Below, piece by piece: positions 44,016 to 53,654 of a stretch of 64,000 bases of DNA. The stretch is from Amycolatopsis sp. FBCC-B4732 (lineage in GTDB: Bacteria; Actinomycetota; Actinomycetes; Mycobacteriales; Pseudonocardiaceae). Each line of letters opens with the position of its first letter. The first letter of the stretch is position 1. The notes beneath the pieces are model-generated. The model saw only the letters and a list, made by a program, of their open reading frames with translations, did no database searches and had not been told where the DNA came from. The DNA lies in contig NZ_CP095376.1 in assembly GCF_023008405.1 (NCBI RefSeq), positions 9,032,501 through 9,096,500 of the forward strand, in the 5' to 3' direction. A program made the position numbers and the translations under genes.

Positions 44016-45080
44016 TCAACCGCCGATCGCGCTCATCGGCCGGATCGGCTGGGCGAATCCGGCGTCGTTGATCTCGTGGCCGGCGAGCTTGCCCCACATC
44101 GTGGCCCGCCAGGCGTCCGCCACCTCCTCATCGCGCGCGCCCGCGCGCACGAGGGAGCGGAGGTCCGTCTCGTCGTTGCTGAAGAGGCAGGAGCGGACCG
44201 CGCCGTCGGCCGTCAGGCGGGTGCGCTCGCACGCCGCGCAGAACGGCCTGGTCACCGACGCGATCACGCCGACGTCGCCGGGGCCGCCGTCGACCAGCCA
44301 GCGCTCGGCCGGTGCGCCGCCGCGGGCGACCGGGAACGGGGTCAGCTCGAACGCGGTGCCCAGCTTCTCCAGGATCTCCGCCGCGGTGATCATCTCGCCG
44401 CGGTTCCAGCCGTGCTGGGCGTCCAGCGGCATCTGCTCGATGAAGCGCAGGTGGTAGCCCTCGGCCAGGCAGAACTTCAGCAGCGGCACGGCTTCGGCCT
44501 CGTTGACGCCGCGCATCAGCACCGAGTTGACCTTCACCGGCGACATCCCGGCGTCCCGCGCGGCCGCCATGCCGGCCAGCACGTGCGAGAGCCGGTCGCG
44601 GCGGGTGATCTTCTCGAACAGCTCCGGGTCGATCGTGTCGAGCGAGACGTTGATCCGGTTCAGGCCGGCCTCGGCGAGCGCCTTGGCGCGCCGGGCCAGG
44701 CCGATCCCGTTGGTGGTCATGGACAGCTTCGGCCGCGGCGAAAGGGCCGTGACCCGCGCGACGAGGTCTTCGAGGCCCGGCCGCAGCAGGGGTTCGCCGC
44801 CGGTGAGCCGGATGTCGGTGACGCCGAGCCGCTCGACGGCGATCCGCATCAGGCGGACCAGTTCGTCGTCGGTCAGCACCTGATCGCCCGGCATCCAGTC
44901 GAGGCCTTCCGCGGGCATGCAGTAGGTGCAGCGCAGGTTGCACCGATCCGTCAGGGAAACCCGGAGATCGGTGGCCACCCGGCCGAAGGTGTCGATGAGT
45001 TGCGGGTTCTCGGGCCTGGGCACGCGAGAAGACCCTCGTGTACCGGGGACGCGAGGAAACCCGAGATCCACTGCCGTCAT
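44016..45080 (-). CDS. moaA: GTP 3',8-cyclase MoaA (radical SAM)
   Basis: A 354-residue radical SAM enzyme that rearranges GTP with MoaC. The N-terminal [4Fe-4S] cluster motif is CNLRCTYC (C47, C51, C54), followed by LTGGEPLLR, and the C-terminal cluster lies in FCAACERTRLTADG and CLFS. The required C-terminal Gly-Gly is present (MSAIGG). The first 25 residues (FPRVPGTRGSSRVPRPE) are extra and partly repetitive. ATG 45080 faces the MarR gene across a 92-base divergent region. Confidence 0.95.
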   Translation of the reverse strand: MTAVDLGFPRVPGTRGSSRVPRPENPQLIDTFGRVATDLRVSLTDRCNLRCTYCMPAEGLDWMPGDQVLTDDELVRLMRIAVERLGVTDIRLTGGEPLLRPGLEDLVARVTALSPRPKLSMTTNGIGLARRAKALAEAGLNRINVSLDTIDPELFEKITRRDRLSHVLAGMAAARDAGMSPVKVNSVLMRGVNEAEAVPLLKFCLAEGYHLRFIEQMPLDAQHGWNRGEMITAAEILEKLGTAFELTPFPVARGGAPAERWLVDGGPGDVGVIASVTRPFCAACERTRLTADGAVRSCLFSNDETDLRSLVRAGARDEEVADAWRATMWGKLAGHEINDAGFAQPIRPMSAIGG

Positions 45081-45172
45081 TACGCCCAGAGTAGCTCCGG
45101 AACGCGCGAAGTGAGCGGCTCGCTACGATACTTTGACGAGTGAGTGGTTCAGTTGCCGAACTAAGAGGGCCC

Positions 45173-45652
45173 GTGACGGAAAAGACTTACCCGGTCACCG
45201 ACGATGAGCTCTTCCGCTTCGCGGAATTGGGCCGCCAGGGCAGCACCCTGACGGTCCTCCGGCACGCCAGGATCGCCGAGCGGATGGGCCTGTCCGGCAC
45301 CGACCACAAGACGTTCGACCTGGTCATCCAATCGGGCGGACCGTTGACCGCGGGGCGGATCGCGGAGCTGACGGGCCTGTCGACCGGCGCTGTGACCGGC
45401 GTCATCGACCGGCTCGAGAAGGTCGGGCTGGTGAGTCGCGTCCGTGATCCCGAAGACCGCCGCAAGGTCCTCGTGGCGGTCGTGCCGGGGGCCGAGGAGC
45501 GCTTCGCGCCGCTCTTCGAGTCGGCCTTCGACGCCCTTCGCGAGACCTTGGCGCAGTTCTCCCCGGTCGAGCGAAAAGCCATCGAGCGTTATCAGAACGT
45601 CATGCTCGAACAGCTCCGCGCGGAAATCCTCGACAATGGCCGCCCCGCGTAG
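45173..45652 (+). CDS. MarR-family transcriptional regulator
   Basis: A 159-residue winged-helix regulator (from GTG 45173; GTG 45140 would add 11 residues and may be leaderless behind GATACT at 45127-45132). The DNA-binding part is GPLTAGRIAELTGLSTGAVTGVIDRLEKVGLVSRVRDPEDRRK in parts (about 55-100), with the MarR wing DPEDRRKV. It would repress itself or neighbours in response to a small ligand. The divergent moaA and the downstream mod genes are possible targets. Confidence 0.88.
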   Translation: MTEKTYPVTDDELFRFAELGRQGSTLTVLRHARIAERMGLSGTDHKTFDLVIQSGGPLTAGRIAELTGLSTGAVTGVIDRLEKVGLVSRVRDPEDRRKVLVAVVPGAEERFAPLFESAFDALRETLAQFSPVERKAIERYQNVMLEQLRAEILDNGRPA

Positions 45653-45685
45653 CTTTTCCTCAACTGCGGAGATAATGTCTGCGGC

Positions 45686-46090
45686 ATGCCGCAATTTCGG
45701 TTGTCCGAGGCCGCGCGCCTGCTCGGCGTCAGTGACGACACCGTCCGGAGGTGGGTGCGCGCGGGGCAGCTGACCGCGACCGACGACGTCGCCGGGCGCA
45801 AGGTCGTCGACGGTGCCCAGCTGGCCGGGTTCGCCCGGGCCCAGGCCTCCGGCCCCGAAGACCCCTCCACCGTCGGCCGCTCCGCCCGCAACCGGTTCGT
45901 CGGGCTGGTGACCGAGGTCGTCGCCGACAAGGTGATGGCCCAGGTGGAACTGCAGTGCGGGGCACACCGGGTGGTGTCCCTGATGAGTACCGAAGCCGTC
46001 CGCGAGCTGGGCCTGCGCCCGGGAGTGCTCGCGGTTGCCGTGGTCAAAGCGACCACTGTCGTGGTGGAAACACCGGAAGGAAGTCGATGA
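45686..46090 (+). CDS. HTH-Mop molybdate-binding regulator
   Basis: A 134-residue protein with a MerR/excisionase-like HTH at the start (FRLSEAARLLGVSDDTVRRWVRAGQL) and a single Mop/TOBE domain at the end (RNRFVGLVTEVVADKVMAQVEL, then a VLAVAVVKATTVVVE strand). The Mop fold binds molybdate in oligomers. Overlap with modA (ATGA at 46087-46090) ties it to the importer, so I infer it senses molybdate and controls mod or moa genes. It is the actinobacterial alternative to ModE. Confidence 0.9.
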   Translation: MPQFRLSEAARLLGVSDDTVRRWVRAGQLTATDDVAGRKVVDGAQLAGFARAQASGPEDPSTVGRSARNRFVGLVTEVVADKVMAQVELQCGAHRVVSLMSTEAVRELGLRPGVLAVAVVKATTVVVETPEGSR

Positions 46091-46902
46091 AGAAGCTCGC
46101 TCTCGCCGTCGCGGCCGTCGCTCTGTTCGCGGGCGCGTGCAGCAGTTCGGACCAGCCCAGCACGCAGACCGGCGGGTCGTCGGCGAGCGCGCCCGCGCCG
46201 AAGGGCAGCGGCGACGCCGGCACCGGCACCGGCACGCTCACCGTGTTCGCCGCCGCGTCCCTCACCGAGTCGTTCACCGCGCTCGGCAAGGAGTTCGAGG
46301 CCCAGCACCCCGGCGTCACCGTGAAGTTCAGCTTCGCGGGCTCGTCCGGCCTGGTCCAGCAGCTGACCAACGGTGCGAAGGCCGACGTCTTCGCCTCGGC
46401 CGACCAGGCCAACATGGACAAGGCCGTCCAGGGCGGCGTGATCGACGGCCAGCCGACGGTCTTCGCGACCAACAAGCTCGCCATCGCCGTCGCGCCGGGC
46501 AACCCCAAGGGCATCAAGTCCTTCGCCGACCTGAACAAGGCCGGCCTGACCGTCGTCACGTGCGCCCCGCAGGTGCCGTGCGGCTCGGCCACCAAGAAGG
46601 TCGAGACCGCCACCGGCGTCACGCTCAAGCCGAAGAGCGAAGAGCAGGACGTCAAGCAGGTGCTGAACAAGGTCGCCTCCGGCGACGCCGACGCGGGCCT
46701 GGTCTACGTCACCGACGCCACCTCGGCCGCGGGCAAGGTCGAGAAGGTCGACTTCCCCGAGGCGGGCGGCGCGGTCAACAACTACCCGATCGCCGCGGTC
46801 AAGGGCGGGCAGGCCGCGCTGGCCAAGGAGTTCGACGACTTCGTCCTCGGCACCGAGGGCAAGACCGAGCTGAGCAAGGTCGGGTTCGGCCCTGCGCAGT
46901 AG
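46087..46902 (+). CDS. modA: Molybdate-binding lipoprotein ModA
   Basis: A 271-residue lipoprotein with lipobox LFAGAC (Cys at about 18), a Ser/Gly linker and the ModA fold: [41 protein letters not shown], and [10 protein letters not shown]. It binds molybdate or tungstate outside and hands it to ModB. ATG 46087 overlaps the stop of the regulator gene. An unusually strong palindrome follows before modB. Confidence 0.95.
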   Translation: MKKLALAVAAVALFAGACSSSDQPSTQTGGSSASAPAPKGSGDAGTGTGTLTVFAAASLTESFTALGKEFEAQHPGVTVKFSFAGSSGLVQQLTNGAKADVFASADQANMDKAVQGGVIDGQPTVFATNKLAIAVAPGNPKGIKSFADLNKAGLTVVTCAPQVPCGSATKKVETATGVTLKPKSEEQDVKQVLNKVASGDADAGLVYVTDATSAAGKVEKVDFPEAGGAVNNYPIAAVKGGQAALAKEFDDFVLGTEGKTELSKVGFGPAQ

Positions 46903-46908
46903 GCGGTC

Positions 46909-46950
46909 CGCGAACGGCCGGCCGGGATCCGTCCCGGCCGGCCGTTCGCG
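46909..46950 (+). promoter_or_regulatory. 19-bp perfect palindrome between modA and modB
   Basis: CGCGAACGGCCGGCCGGGA, loop TCCG and its exact complement form a 19-bp hairpin 7 bases after the modA stop and 11 bases before modB GTG. It may protect the modA message, attenuate modBC, or hide the modB ribosome site. There is no U-tract. Confidence 0.75.
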
Positions 46951-46960
46951 CGTCCCGTGG

Positions 46961-47728
46961 GTGCTCGCGATCCCGGCCACGCTCGCGCTGGCCCTGGTCG
47001 TGCTGCCGGTCGTCGGCCTGCTGGTCCGCTCGGACCTGACGCGGCTGCCGTCGCTGGTCGCCACGCCGTCGTCGTGGCACGCGCTGCGGCTGTCGCTGAT
47101 CACCGCCGCGCTGTCCACCGTGGCCTGCGTGCTGCTCGGCGTGCCGCTGGCCGTCGTGCTCGCGCGCGCCCGGTTCCGCGGGGTCCGGCTGCTGCGCTCG
47201 ATCGTGCTGCTGCCGCTGGTGCTGCCCCCGGTCGTCGGCGGTCTCGCGCTGCTCTACCTGCTCGGCCGCAAGGGTTTCCTCGGCATGCTGATCACCACGC
47301 TGACCGGGGAGCCGGTGCCGTTCACCACGGCCGCGGTGGTGATCGCGCAGACGTTCGTCGCGATGCCGTTCCTCGTCGTCAGCCTCGAAGGCGCGCTGCG
47401 GAGCTCCGGCGACCGCTACGAGCAGGTCGCCGCGACGCTGGGCGCGCGCCCGTGGACGGTCTTCCGCCGGGTCACGCTGCCGCTGCTGCTGCCCGCGCTC
47501 GGCTCCGGCGTCGTCCTCAGCTTCGCCCGCGCGCTCGGCGAGTTCGGCGCCACGATCACCTTCGCCGGCAGCCTCGAAGACGTCACCCGCACGCTGCCGC
47601 TGGAGGTCTACACGCAGGCCGAAGTGGACATCGACAGCGCCGTCGCGCTTTCGCTGCTGCTCATCGTGGTGGCGATCCTGGTCATCGCGGTCGCGCGGCC
47701 GCGGTCGTGGGAAGGCGGCCTGCGGTGA
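46961..47728 (+). CDS. modB: Molybdate ABC transporter permease ModB
   Basis: A 255-residue six-helix permease. ModB marks are [25 protein letters not shown] in parts, the EAA loop ([26 protein letters not shown] in parts) and [17 protein letters not shown] 46961 is the first usual start codon after the palindrome, but no Shine-Dalgarno sequence is clear and the frame is open further upstream, so the N-terminus is uncertain. The gene overlaps modC by GTGA. Confidence 0.93.
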   Translation: MLAIPATLALALVVLPVVGLLVRSDLTRLPSLVATPSSWHALRLSLITAALSTVACVLLGVPLAVVLARARFRGVRLLRSIVLLPLVLPPVVGGLALLYLLGRKGFLGMLITTLTGEPVPFTTAAVVIAQTFVAMPFLVVSLEGALRSSGDRYEQVAATLGARPWTVFRRVTLPLLLPALGSGVVLSFARALGEFGATITFAGSLEDVTRTLPLEVYTQAEVDIDSAVALSLLLIVVAILVIAVARPRSWEGGLR

Positions 47729-48810
47729 GCCTGACCGCCCGGATCGAGGCCGTGCGCGGCTCGTTCACGTTGGACGTCGACCTCGACGTGCCCACCGGGT
47801 CGGTGCTGGCGCTGCTCGGCCCGAACGGCTCGGGCAAGTCGACGGTGCTGGGCTGCCTCGCGGGCTTGATCACCCCGGCCTCGGCGGAGATCGCGGTGGC
47901 CGGGCGGCAGCTGTCCGGGGTGGCGCCGCACCGCCGCGGGATCGGGCTGCTGTCCCAGGACGCGCTGCTCTTCCCGCACCTGTCCGCGGTGGACAACGTC
48001 GCGTTCGCCCCGCGCTCGACCGGCGCCGGCCGCCACGCCGCCCGCGAGCGCGCCTACTACTGGCTGGCCGAGGTGGACGCCGTCGGGCTCGCCGACCGGC
48101 GGCCCGGGCAGCTGTCCGGCGGGCAGGCCCAGCGCGTCGCGATCGCCAGGGCGCTGGCCGCGGAACCGGACCTGCTGCTGCTCGACGAGCCGTTCGCCGC
48201 CCTCGACGTCGACGCCGCGCCCGCGATCCGCGGCCTGCTGCGGCGGGTGCTGAAGACCGGGCCGACGACGGTGCTCGTCACCCACGACCCCCTGGACGCG
48301 CTCGCGCTCGCCGACCACGTCGCGGTGATGAACGGCGGCCGCGTCGTCGAACGCGGCCTGACCCGCGAAGTGCTTTCGGCCCCGCGGACGGCGTTCACCG
48401 CGCGGATCGCCGGGCTCAACCTCGTCGCCGGGACCGCCGTTCCCGAAGGGCTGCGGACGGCGTCCGGCGAAGTCGTCAGCGGGATCCCGGCGGCCGACGT
48501 GGTGCCGGGCGAGCCCGCGGTGGCGGTGTTCCCCCCGAACGCCGTCGCCGTCTACCCGCACGACGGCGAGCACCGCGGGAGCCCGCGCAACACCGCCGAC
48601 GCCGTCGTCGCGGCGCTGGAACCGCACGGGCCGGTGATCCGGGTCCGCGCTGAAGGCGACGGCTGGGCGCACGGCCTGACCGCCGACCTCACGCCGGCCG
48701 CCGTGGCGGAGCTCGCGCTGGAGCCCGGCTCGGCGGTGACGCTCTCGGTGAAGGCCGCGACCGTGGTGGTGCACCCGGCCGCGGCTTCCCGAGCCCAAGA
48801 CTGGTCGTGA
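47725..48810 (+). CDS. modC: Molybdate ABC transporter ATPase ModC
   Basis: A 361-residue ATPase with Walker [10 protein letters not shown] (32-40), signature LSGGQ (130-134), Walker B LLLLDEP (150-156) and a C-terminal Mop/TOBE domain (about 285-355) that can sense molybdate and gate the transporter. GTG 47725 overlaps the modB stop. The TGA stop lies inside the left arm of the TCGTGAGTG hairpin that follows. Confidence 0.95.
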   Translation: MSLTARIEAVRGSFTLDVDLDVPTGSVLALLGPNGSGKSTVLGCLAGLITPASAEIAVAGRQLSGVAPHRRGIGLLSQDALLFPHLSAVDNVAFAPRSTGAGRHAARERAYYWLAEVDAVGLADRRPGQLSGGQAQRVAIARALAAEPDLLLLDEPFAALDVDAAPAIRGLLRRVLKTGPTTVLVTHDPLDALALADHVAVMNGGRVVERGLTREVLSAPRTAFTARIAGLNLVAGTAVPEGLRTASGEVVSGIPAADVVPGEPAVAVFPPNAVAVYPHDGEHRGSPRNTADAVVAALEPHGPVIRVRAEGDGWAHGLTADLTPAAVAELALEPGSAVTLSVKAATVVVHPAAASRAQDWS

Positions 48811-48848
48811 GTGTTCAGGGCGGTCAGAACCTCCCTGAACACTCACGA
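48805..48848. terminator. Perfect 16-bp hairpin with TCGTGAGTG/CACTCACGA ends
   Basis: TCGTGAGTGTTCAGGG pairs with CCCTGAACACTCACGA around a 12-base loop. The modC stop codon is within the left arm, and the convergent oxidase gene ends 10 bases further at 48858. The outer 9 bp match the hairpin at 22299-22344. Confidence 0.8.
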
Positions 48849-48857
48849 GCCGGGGGG

Positions 48858-50639
48858 TCAGCCGTCGTGGTGGTGGCCGCCACCCGGGTGGACGTGGAAC
48901 TTCGCCACCTCCGGCGGGTGCACCACGAACGGCCGCATCATGCCTTCGTCCTCGTGGTCGAGGATGTGGCAGTGGTACATGAACTGGCCGGTGCCGCCGC
49001 CGAACTGGCCGGCCACGCTCACCCACTGGCCGGGGTTCACGATGATCGTGTCCTTCCAGCCCTCCTCGTACTTCTCCAGCGGGACGTCGGTGAAGCCGTC
49101 GATCGGCGTGGTCGTCCGTTCGGTGGCCTGGTCGAACGTCGTGGTGAACTTCCGCCGGAAGAGCGCCTGGAACTCGGTCAGGTGGATGTGCACCGGGTGG
49201 GCCGGCGGCCCGCCGGCGACGTGCACGATGTTCCACACCGCCCACCGGTCATGGTCGATGAAGATGCCGGTCGTGTCGTCGAAGAGCCGGCCGACCATCC
49301 GGAACGTCTTCAGCCCGCCGTTCGGGTCCTGGACCTGGATGATCCCCTCGCCGCCCGGGTCCGCCTCGACCTGTTCGAGGTCCCACATCTCCGGGTGCCC
49401 CGCCTTGTTGAGCAGCAGCGCGATCCAGACGTGGTCGTGGTCCTCCGGCAGCGTCGAGCCGTGCTGCAGCCGGACGTAGGACGTCGAGATCTTCTCCGGC
49501 AGCCGGAACGGGTCGTGCTTGGCCCCGGCGTCGACCCGGAACTCCATCAGGTCCGGCTCGACCGTGCCCAGCCGCGGGTCGGCGTTGCGCAGCTTGAGCT
49601 TGCGCCCCTTGAAGCGGCTGAAGTCGATCAGGACGTCGAACCGCTCGGCCGGGGCGACGGTCAGCCCGCCGCCCGGCACCGGCGCCGGCGCGGGCAGCAG
49701 GCCGCCGTCGGTGCCGATCAGGCGGACGGCGTCGTTGACCGGCACGTTGTTCTCGTCGACCAGGTTGAGCGTGAAGAACCGCGAGTTGGCCGCGTTGAGC
49801 AGCCGGAAGCGGTACCACCGCGCGTCGACGTCGAGGTGCGGCCAGATCACGCCGTTGACCAGGGTGAACGGCCCGGTGAACGGGATCATCGGGCCGTTCG
49901 GCACCACCGGGACCTTGAACAGCAGCTGCCCGGTGAGCGCGCCGGTCGCCGGGTCGGTGTCGAGGTTCCGGTCGGTGATGATCAGCGGGATCTCGTGGTC
50001 GCCGTGCGGCAGGTCGAGCGCGTCCTCTTCGTCGTCGCGGACCAGGTACATCCCCGCCAGGCCGGTGTGGACGGTGAAGCGCGTGATCGCCATGGCGTGG
50101 TCGTGGTACCAGAGCGGCATCGCCGGCTGGCGGTTCTGGTACTCGGTCAGCTGCGAAGTGCCGTTGAGCCCGGCGTTGTGCGCCCAGCCGTCGTTGCCGG
50201 CGTTCGTGCGGGCGCCGTGGAGGTGCACGACCGTCCAGGCCGGCAGGTCCGCGACGCCGTCGATGACCGAGTAGCCGGGCCGGTCGAGTTCCCGGCCCGG
50301 ACGGCTGGTCGGCGCGTCGGCGATCGGGCCCTGAACGGCGACGAGCGGGAACTCGCCCTCGATTTCGTTCGACCACGAAATCCGCAGTTGTTTGCCGCTG
50401 CGCACTTCGATCGTCGGACCCGGGAAATGCCCGGCGTACGTCCACAACAAACTCGGCGGCAATTGCGAGTGCAGCCGCTGGCGCTTCGTGATCATCGGGA
50501 TGGTGATGGTGTCGTGGCCGCCCCACGAATGCGGCCGGTACACCGGCGGGACCCGGAGCGGGTCCAGGAATTTGGTGAGCCCCCAGTTCGGCGCGGCGAT
50601 CGGCGCGGTGGCGACCGGGCGCTCGATGATTTCGGTCAT
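48858..50639 (-). CDS. Multicopper oxidase (CotA/phenoxazinone synthase-like), cytoplasmic
   Basis: A 593-residue three-cupredoxin oxidase with all copper motifs: HLHGA (H139, H141), WYHDHA (H179, H181), HPVHIHLTEF (about 478-487) and HCHILDHEDEGM (H556, C557, H558, H562, axial M567). It couples oxidation of phenols, bilirubin-like substrates or metals to oxygen reduction. Closest by pattern to phenoxazinone synthase/CotA. There is no signal peptide, so it stays in the cytoplasm or on spores. It ends in a His-rich tail (HVHPGGGHHHDG) that may bind metal. ATG 50639 has AGGGGAG upstream. Confidence 0.92.
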   Translation of the reverse strand: MTEIIERPVATAPIAAPNWGLTKFLDPLRVPPVYRPHSWGGHDTITIPMITKRQRLHSQLPPSLLWTYAGHFPGPTIEVRSGKQLRISWSNEIEGEFPLVAVQGPIADAPTSRPGRELDRPGYSVIDGVADLPAWTVVHLHGARTNAGNDGWAHNAGLNGTSQLTEYQNRQPAMPLWYHDHAMAITRFTVHTGLAGMYLVRDDEEDALDLPHGDHEIPLIITDRNLDTDPATGALTGQLLFKVPVVPNGPMIPFTGPFTLVNGVIWPHLDVDARWYRFRLLNAANSRFFTLNLVDENNVPVNDAVRLIGTDGGLLPAPAPVPGGGLTVAPAERFDVLIDFSRFKGRKLKLRNADPRLGTVEPDLMEFRVDAGAKHDPFRLPEKISTSYVRLQHGSTLPEDHDHVWIALLLNKAGHPEMWDLEQVEADPGGEGIIQVQDPNGGLKTFRMVGRLFDDTTGIFIDHDRWAVWNIVHVAGGPPAHPVHIHLTEFQALFRRKFTTTFDQATERTTTPIDGFTDVPLEKYEEGWKDTIIVNPGQWVSVAGQFGGGTGQFMYHCHILDHEDEGMMRPFVVHPPEVAKFHVHPGGGHHHDG

Positions 50640-50833
50640 GCGATCTCCCCTTTTTGTGGACCGGGGGTAGGAAGAATCGCGCCGACACGGATCACGCCGG
50701 CGACGTCGAATGGTATTCCCCCGAACCCCCTCGGTGACCGGCTCGCGAACTCCCCTCGCAATACCGGCAATTTCAACTGTAGCCTTTTTCGGCACGCACC
50801 GCAGGCGCCTCGCGCGCGTGATAGGTTCCGCGC

Positions 50834-51628
50834 ATGAGCGAACGCCGGTGGACGTACCTCTCCGACATGGACGGCGTCCTGGTGAAGGAGGAGCACCTCG
50901 TCCCCGGGGCCGACGAGTTCCTCGCCGAGTTGAAGGCGAACGGCATCGACTTCCTGGTGCTGACGAACAACTCGATCTACACCCCGCGCGACCTGCGGGC
51001 CCGGCTCGAGCGCACCGGGCTCGACATCCCGGAGGAGTCGATCTGGACCTCGGCGCTGGCGACCGCGAAGTTCCTCTCGTCGCAGCGGCCGAACGGCTCG
51101 GCGTACGTCATCGGCGAGGCGGGGCTCACGACGGCGCTGCACGAGGTCGGCTACGTGCTGACCGAGCGCGACCCCGACTACGTCGTGCTGGGCGAGACCC
51201 GCACGTACAGCTTCAGCGCCATCACGCGCGCGATCCGGCTGATCGAGGGCGGCGCGAAGTTCATCGCGACGAACCCCGACGCGACCGGCCCGAGCGTCGA
51301 GGGCTCGATGCCGGCCACCGGGTCCGTGGCGGCGCTGATCGAGAAGGCCACCGGGCGCTCGCCGTACTACGTCGGCAAGCCGAACCCGCTGATGATGCGC
51401 TCGGCGCTGCGCCGCCTCGGCGCGCACTCGGAGTCGACGCTGATGATCGGCGACCGGATGGACACCGACGTGCACTCGGGCATCGAGGCCGGCCTGCAGA
51501 CCATCCTGGTGCTCACCGGCATCTCCACGCAGGAGTCGGCCGAGCGCTATCCGTACCGGCCCACACTGGTGATCGACTCGGTCGCTGACCTGATCGGGCG
51601 TACCCAGGACCCGTTCGGCGAAGGCTGA
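50834..51628 (+). CDS. HAD-superfamily phosphatase, NagD type (class IIA)
   Basis: A 264-residue HAD hydrolase: motif I LSDMDGV (D11, D13), motif II TNN (44-46), motif III K182 (GKPNP) and motif IV GDRMDTD (206-212). The class IIA cap lies between motifs II and III. NagD-like enzymes remove phosphate from nucleotides or sugar phosphates; the substrate here is unknown. Probably co-transcribed with the phosphoesterase gene 37 bases downstream. Confidence 0.93.
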   Translation: MSERRWTYLSDMDGVLVKEEHLVPGADEFLAELKANGIDFLVLTNNSIYTPRDLRARLERTGLDIPEESIWTSALATAKFLSSQRPNGSAYVIGEAGLTTALHEVGYVLTERDPDYVVLGETRTYSFSAITRAIRLIEGGAKFIATNPDATGPSVEGSMPATGSVAALIEKATGRSPYYVGKPNPLMMRSALRRLGAHSESTLMIGDRMDTDVHSGIEAGLQTILVLTGISTQESAERYPYRPTLVIDSVADLIGRTQDPFGEG

Positions 51629-51665
51629 CCACCGGGCAGGCGGGAGAAGGGCTTATCGTCACCGG

Positions 51666-52466
51666 ATGAGCAAGTCGACGTACGTGGTCGGCGACGTCCA
51701 CGGGCACAGGGACGAGCTGGCCGACGCGCTGAGAGCCGAGGGCCTGGTCGACGACGAGGACAACTGGTCGGGGGAAGAAGACCAGCTGTGGTTCCTCGGC
51801 GACTTCGTCGACCGCGGCCCGGACGGAGTCGGCGCGATCGACCTGGTCATGCGCCTGGAGGCGCAGGCGGCCGAGGCCGGCGGCCAGGTGCAGACGCTGC
51901 TGGGCAACCACGAGATCCTCGCGCTGGGCATGTACCACTTCGGCGACGAGCCGGTGCCGTCCGACTTCGGCCCGCGCAGCTTCGCCCGCAGCTGGGAGAT
52001 CAACGGCGGCCTGCTGTCGGACCAGGACCGGCTGACCCCGGAGCACATCGAGTGGCTCGCCGCGCGCCCGCTGGCCGCGCTCGCCGCCGACCACCTCCTG
52101 CTGCACTCGGACACGCTGGAGTACCTCGACTGGGGCTCGTCGATCGAGGAGATCAACGAGTCCGCGAGCGAGATCCTCACGGGTTCGGACCTCGAGGCCT
52201 GGTGGGACGTCTGGCGCCGGATGACGACGCGCTACGCCTTCCGCGGCCCGGACGGCGAGGAGAACGCCCAGAAGCTGATGGACGCGCTCGGCGGGTCCCG
52301 GATCGTGCACGGCCACAGCGTCATCGCCGACCAGCTGGGCATCCACCCGACGCAGATCGAGGGCCCGTTCCTGTACGCGGGCGGCAAGGCGCTCGGCGTG
52401 GACGGCGGCCTGTTCGTCGGCGGGCCGTGCCTGGTGGTGCAGCTGCCGTACGAACCGGAGTCGTGA
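51666..52466 (+). CDS. Metallophosphoesterase (calcineurin-like)
   Basis: A 266-residue two-metal phosphoesterase with GDVHGH (D10, H12), GDFVDRGPD (45-52), GNHE (80-83) and a late VHGHS. The layout is close to PrpE/ApaH-like bis-nucleoside or protein phosphatases, but substrate is open. Tail-to-tail with yccF: the genes end at 52466 and 52467 with no gap. Confidence 0.92.
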   Translation: MSKSTYVVGDVHGHRDELADALRAEGLVDDEDNWSGEEDQLWFLGDFVDRGPDGVGAIDLVMRLEAQAAEAGGQVQTLLGNHEILALGMYHFGDEPVPSDFGPRSFARSWEINGGLLSDQDRLTPEHIEWLAARPLAALAADHLLLHSDTLEYLDWGSSIEEINESASEILTGSDLEAWWDVWRRMTTRYAFRGPDGEENAQKLMDALGGSRIVHGHSVIADQLGIHPTQIEGPFLYAGGKALGVDGGLFVGGPCLVVQLPYEPES

Positions 52467-52841
52467 TCAGGGGAGCTCGACGATCTCCTTGCCGAGCGGC
52501 ACCAGCGACACCGGGATCATCTTGAAGTTCGCGACGCCGAGCGGGATGCCGACGATCGTGAGGCACAGCGCGACGCCCGTGAAGATGTGCCCGAGCGCCA
52601 GCCACCACCCGGCGAAGACGAACCAGACGACGTTGCCCAGGCAGGACGCGGCGCCCGCGTCCCGCCGGTCGACGACCGTGCGGCCGAACGGCCAGAGCGC
52701 GTAGCTGGCGATCCGGAACGACGCCAGCCCGAACGGGATGGTGACGACGAGGATGCAGCAGATCACGCCGGCGAGCAGGTAGCCCAGCGCCATCCAGAAG
52801 CCGCACAGGACGAGCCAGATGATGTTCAGCAGCGTGCGCAT
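52467..52841 (-). CDS. YccF domain membrane protein
   Basis: A 124-residue protein with two copies of the YccF repeat, each a hydrophobic hairpin (LLNIIWLVLCGFWMALGYLL and CLGNVVWFVFAGWWLALGHI, then IPFGLASFRIASYALWPFG and IPLGVANFKM). It is an inner-membrane protein of unknown function. Its ATG shares a base with the phzF-like stop (TGATG), so the two genes are coupled. Confidence 0.92.
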   Translation of the reverse strand: MRTLLNIIWLVLCGFWMALGYLLAGVICCILVVTIPFGLASFRIASYALWPFGRTVVDRRDAGAASCLGNVVWFVFAGWWLALGHIFTGVALCLTIVGIPLGVANFKMIPVSLVPLGKEIVELP

Positions 52842-53593
52842 CAGACGTGCAGCTCCCCGCTGAGGACGGTCACGGCCTGGCCGGAGAGGTGCACGCGGTC
52901 GCCGTCTTGGCGCGTCCGGACGATCCCGCCGCGTGGTGACACCTGTTCGCCGACGAGTTCGGTGCGCCGGAGCCGCTCGGACCAGTACGGCGACAGGATG
53001 CAGTGCGCCGAGCCCGTGACGGGGTCTTCGTCGATGCCGACGCCGGGGCCGAAGAAGCGGCTGACGTAGTCCGTTTCGTCGCCCTTCGCCGTGACGAGCA
53101 GCCGTCCGGTCCAGGTGTTCTTGAGCTCGGCCAGGTCGGGTTCGAGGTTCTTGACCGTTTCGGCGTCGGCGAGGACGGCGAAGAGGTTGTCGACGCCGCG
53201 TCCGACGTACTCGATCCCGACCCCGGGGAGGATGCCGGACAGGTCGTCGTCGGTGGGCGTCGGCGGGTCGGAGGGGAAGTCGAGCTCGACCCAGCCGTCC
53301 TGTCCGGTGGCGCGCAGTTCGCCGCTGAGGGTGGTGTAGACCTGCTCGCCGCCGAGGACGTGCGTGGTGGCGAGGGTGGCGTGCCCGCAGAGGGCGACCT
53401 CGACCTCGGGGGTGAACCACCGGAGCGACTTGGGGCCTTCGGTGGTGACGACGAAGGCGGTCTCGGCGTGCTTCATCTCGGCGGCGACGGCCTGCATCCA
53501 GCCCGGGTCGGCGGGCTCGTCCAGCAGGACGACCCCGGCGGGGTTCCCGGCGAAGGCCCGGTCGGTGAAGGCGTCGACGATGAAGAAGCGCAT
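52841..53593 (-). CDS. PhzF-family isomerase/epimerase-like protein
   Basis: A 250-residue member of the PhzF/DAP-epimerase fold. Marks are the start FFIVDAFTDRAFAGNPAGVV with the catalytic-position E45 region (KHAETAFV), LRWFTPEVEVALCGHATLA, and DEDPVTGSAHC. The family includes isomerases of phenazine synthesis, but most lone members have no known substrate, and there is no phz cluster here. ATG 53593 is the natural start; the upstream open frame is Arg/Pro-rich. Confidence 0.92.
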   Translation of the reverse strand: MRFFIVDAFTDRAFAGNPAGVVLLDEPADPGWMQAVAAEMKHAETAFVVTTEGPKSLRWFTPEVEVALCGHATLATTHVLGGEQVYTTLSGELRATGQDGWVELDFPSDPPTPTDDDLSGILPGVGIEYVGRGVDNLFAVLADAETVKNLEPDLAELKNTWTGRLLVTAKGDETDYVSRFFGPGVGIDEDPVTGSAHCILSPYWSERLRRTELVGEQVSPRGGIVRTRQDGDRVHLSGQAVTVLSGELHV

Positions 53594-53654
53594 GCCCCCA
53601 ATGTAGCCAGACCGCGTCCGCCGCTTCCGGTCCCGCGCGGCGAATGGGGGAAAT

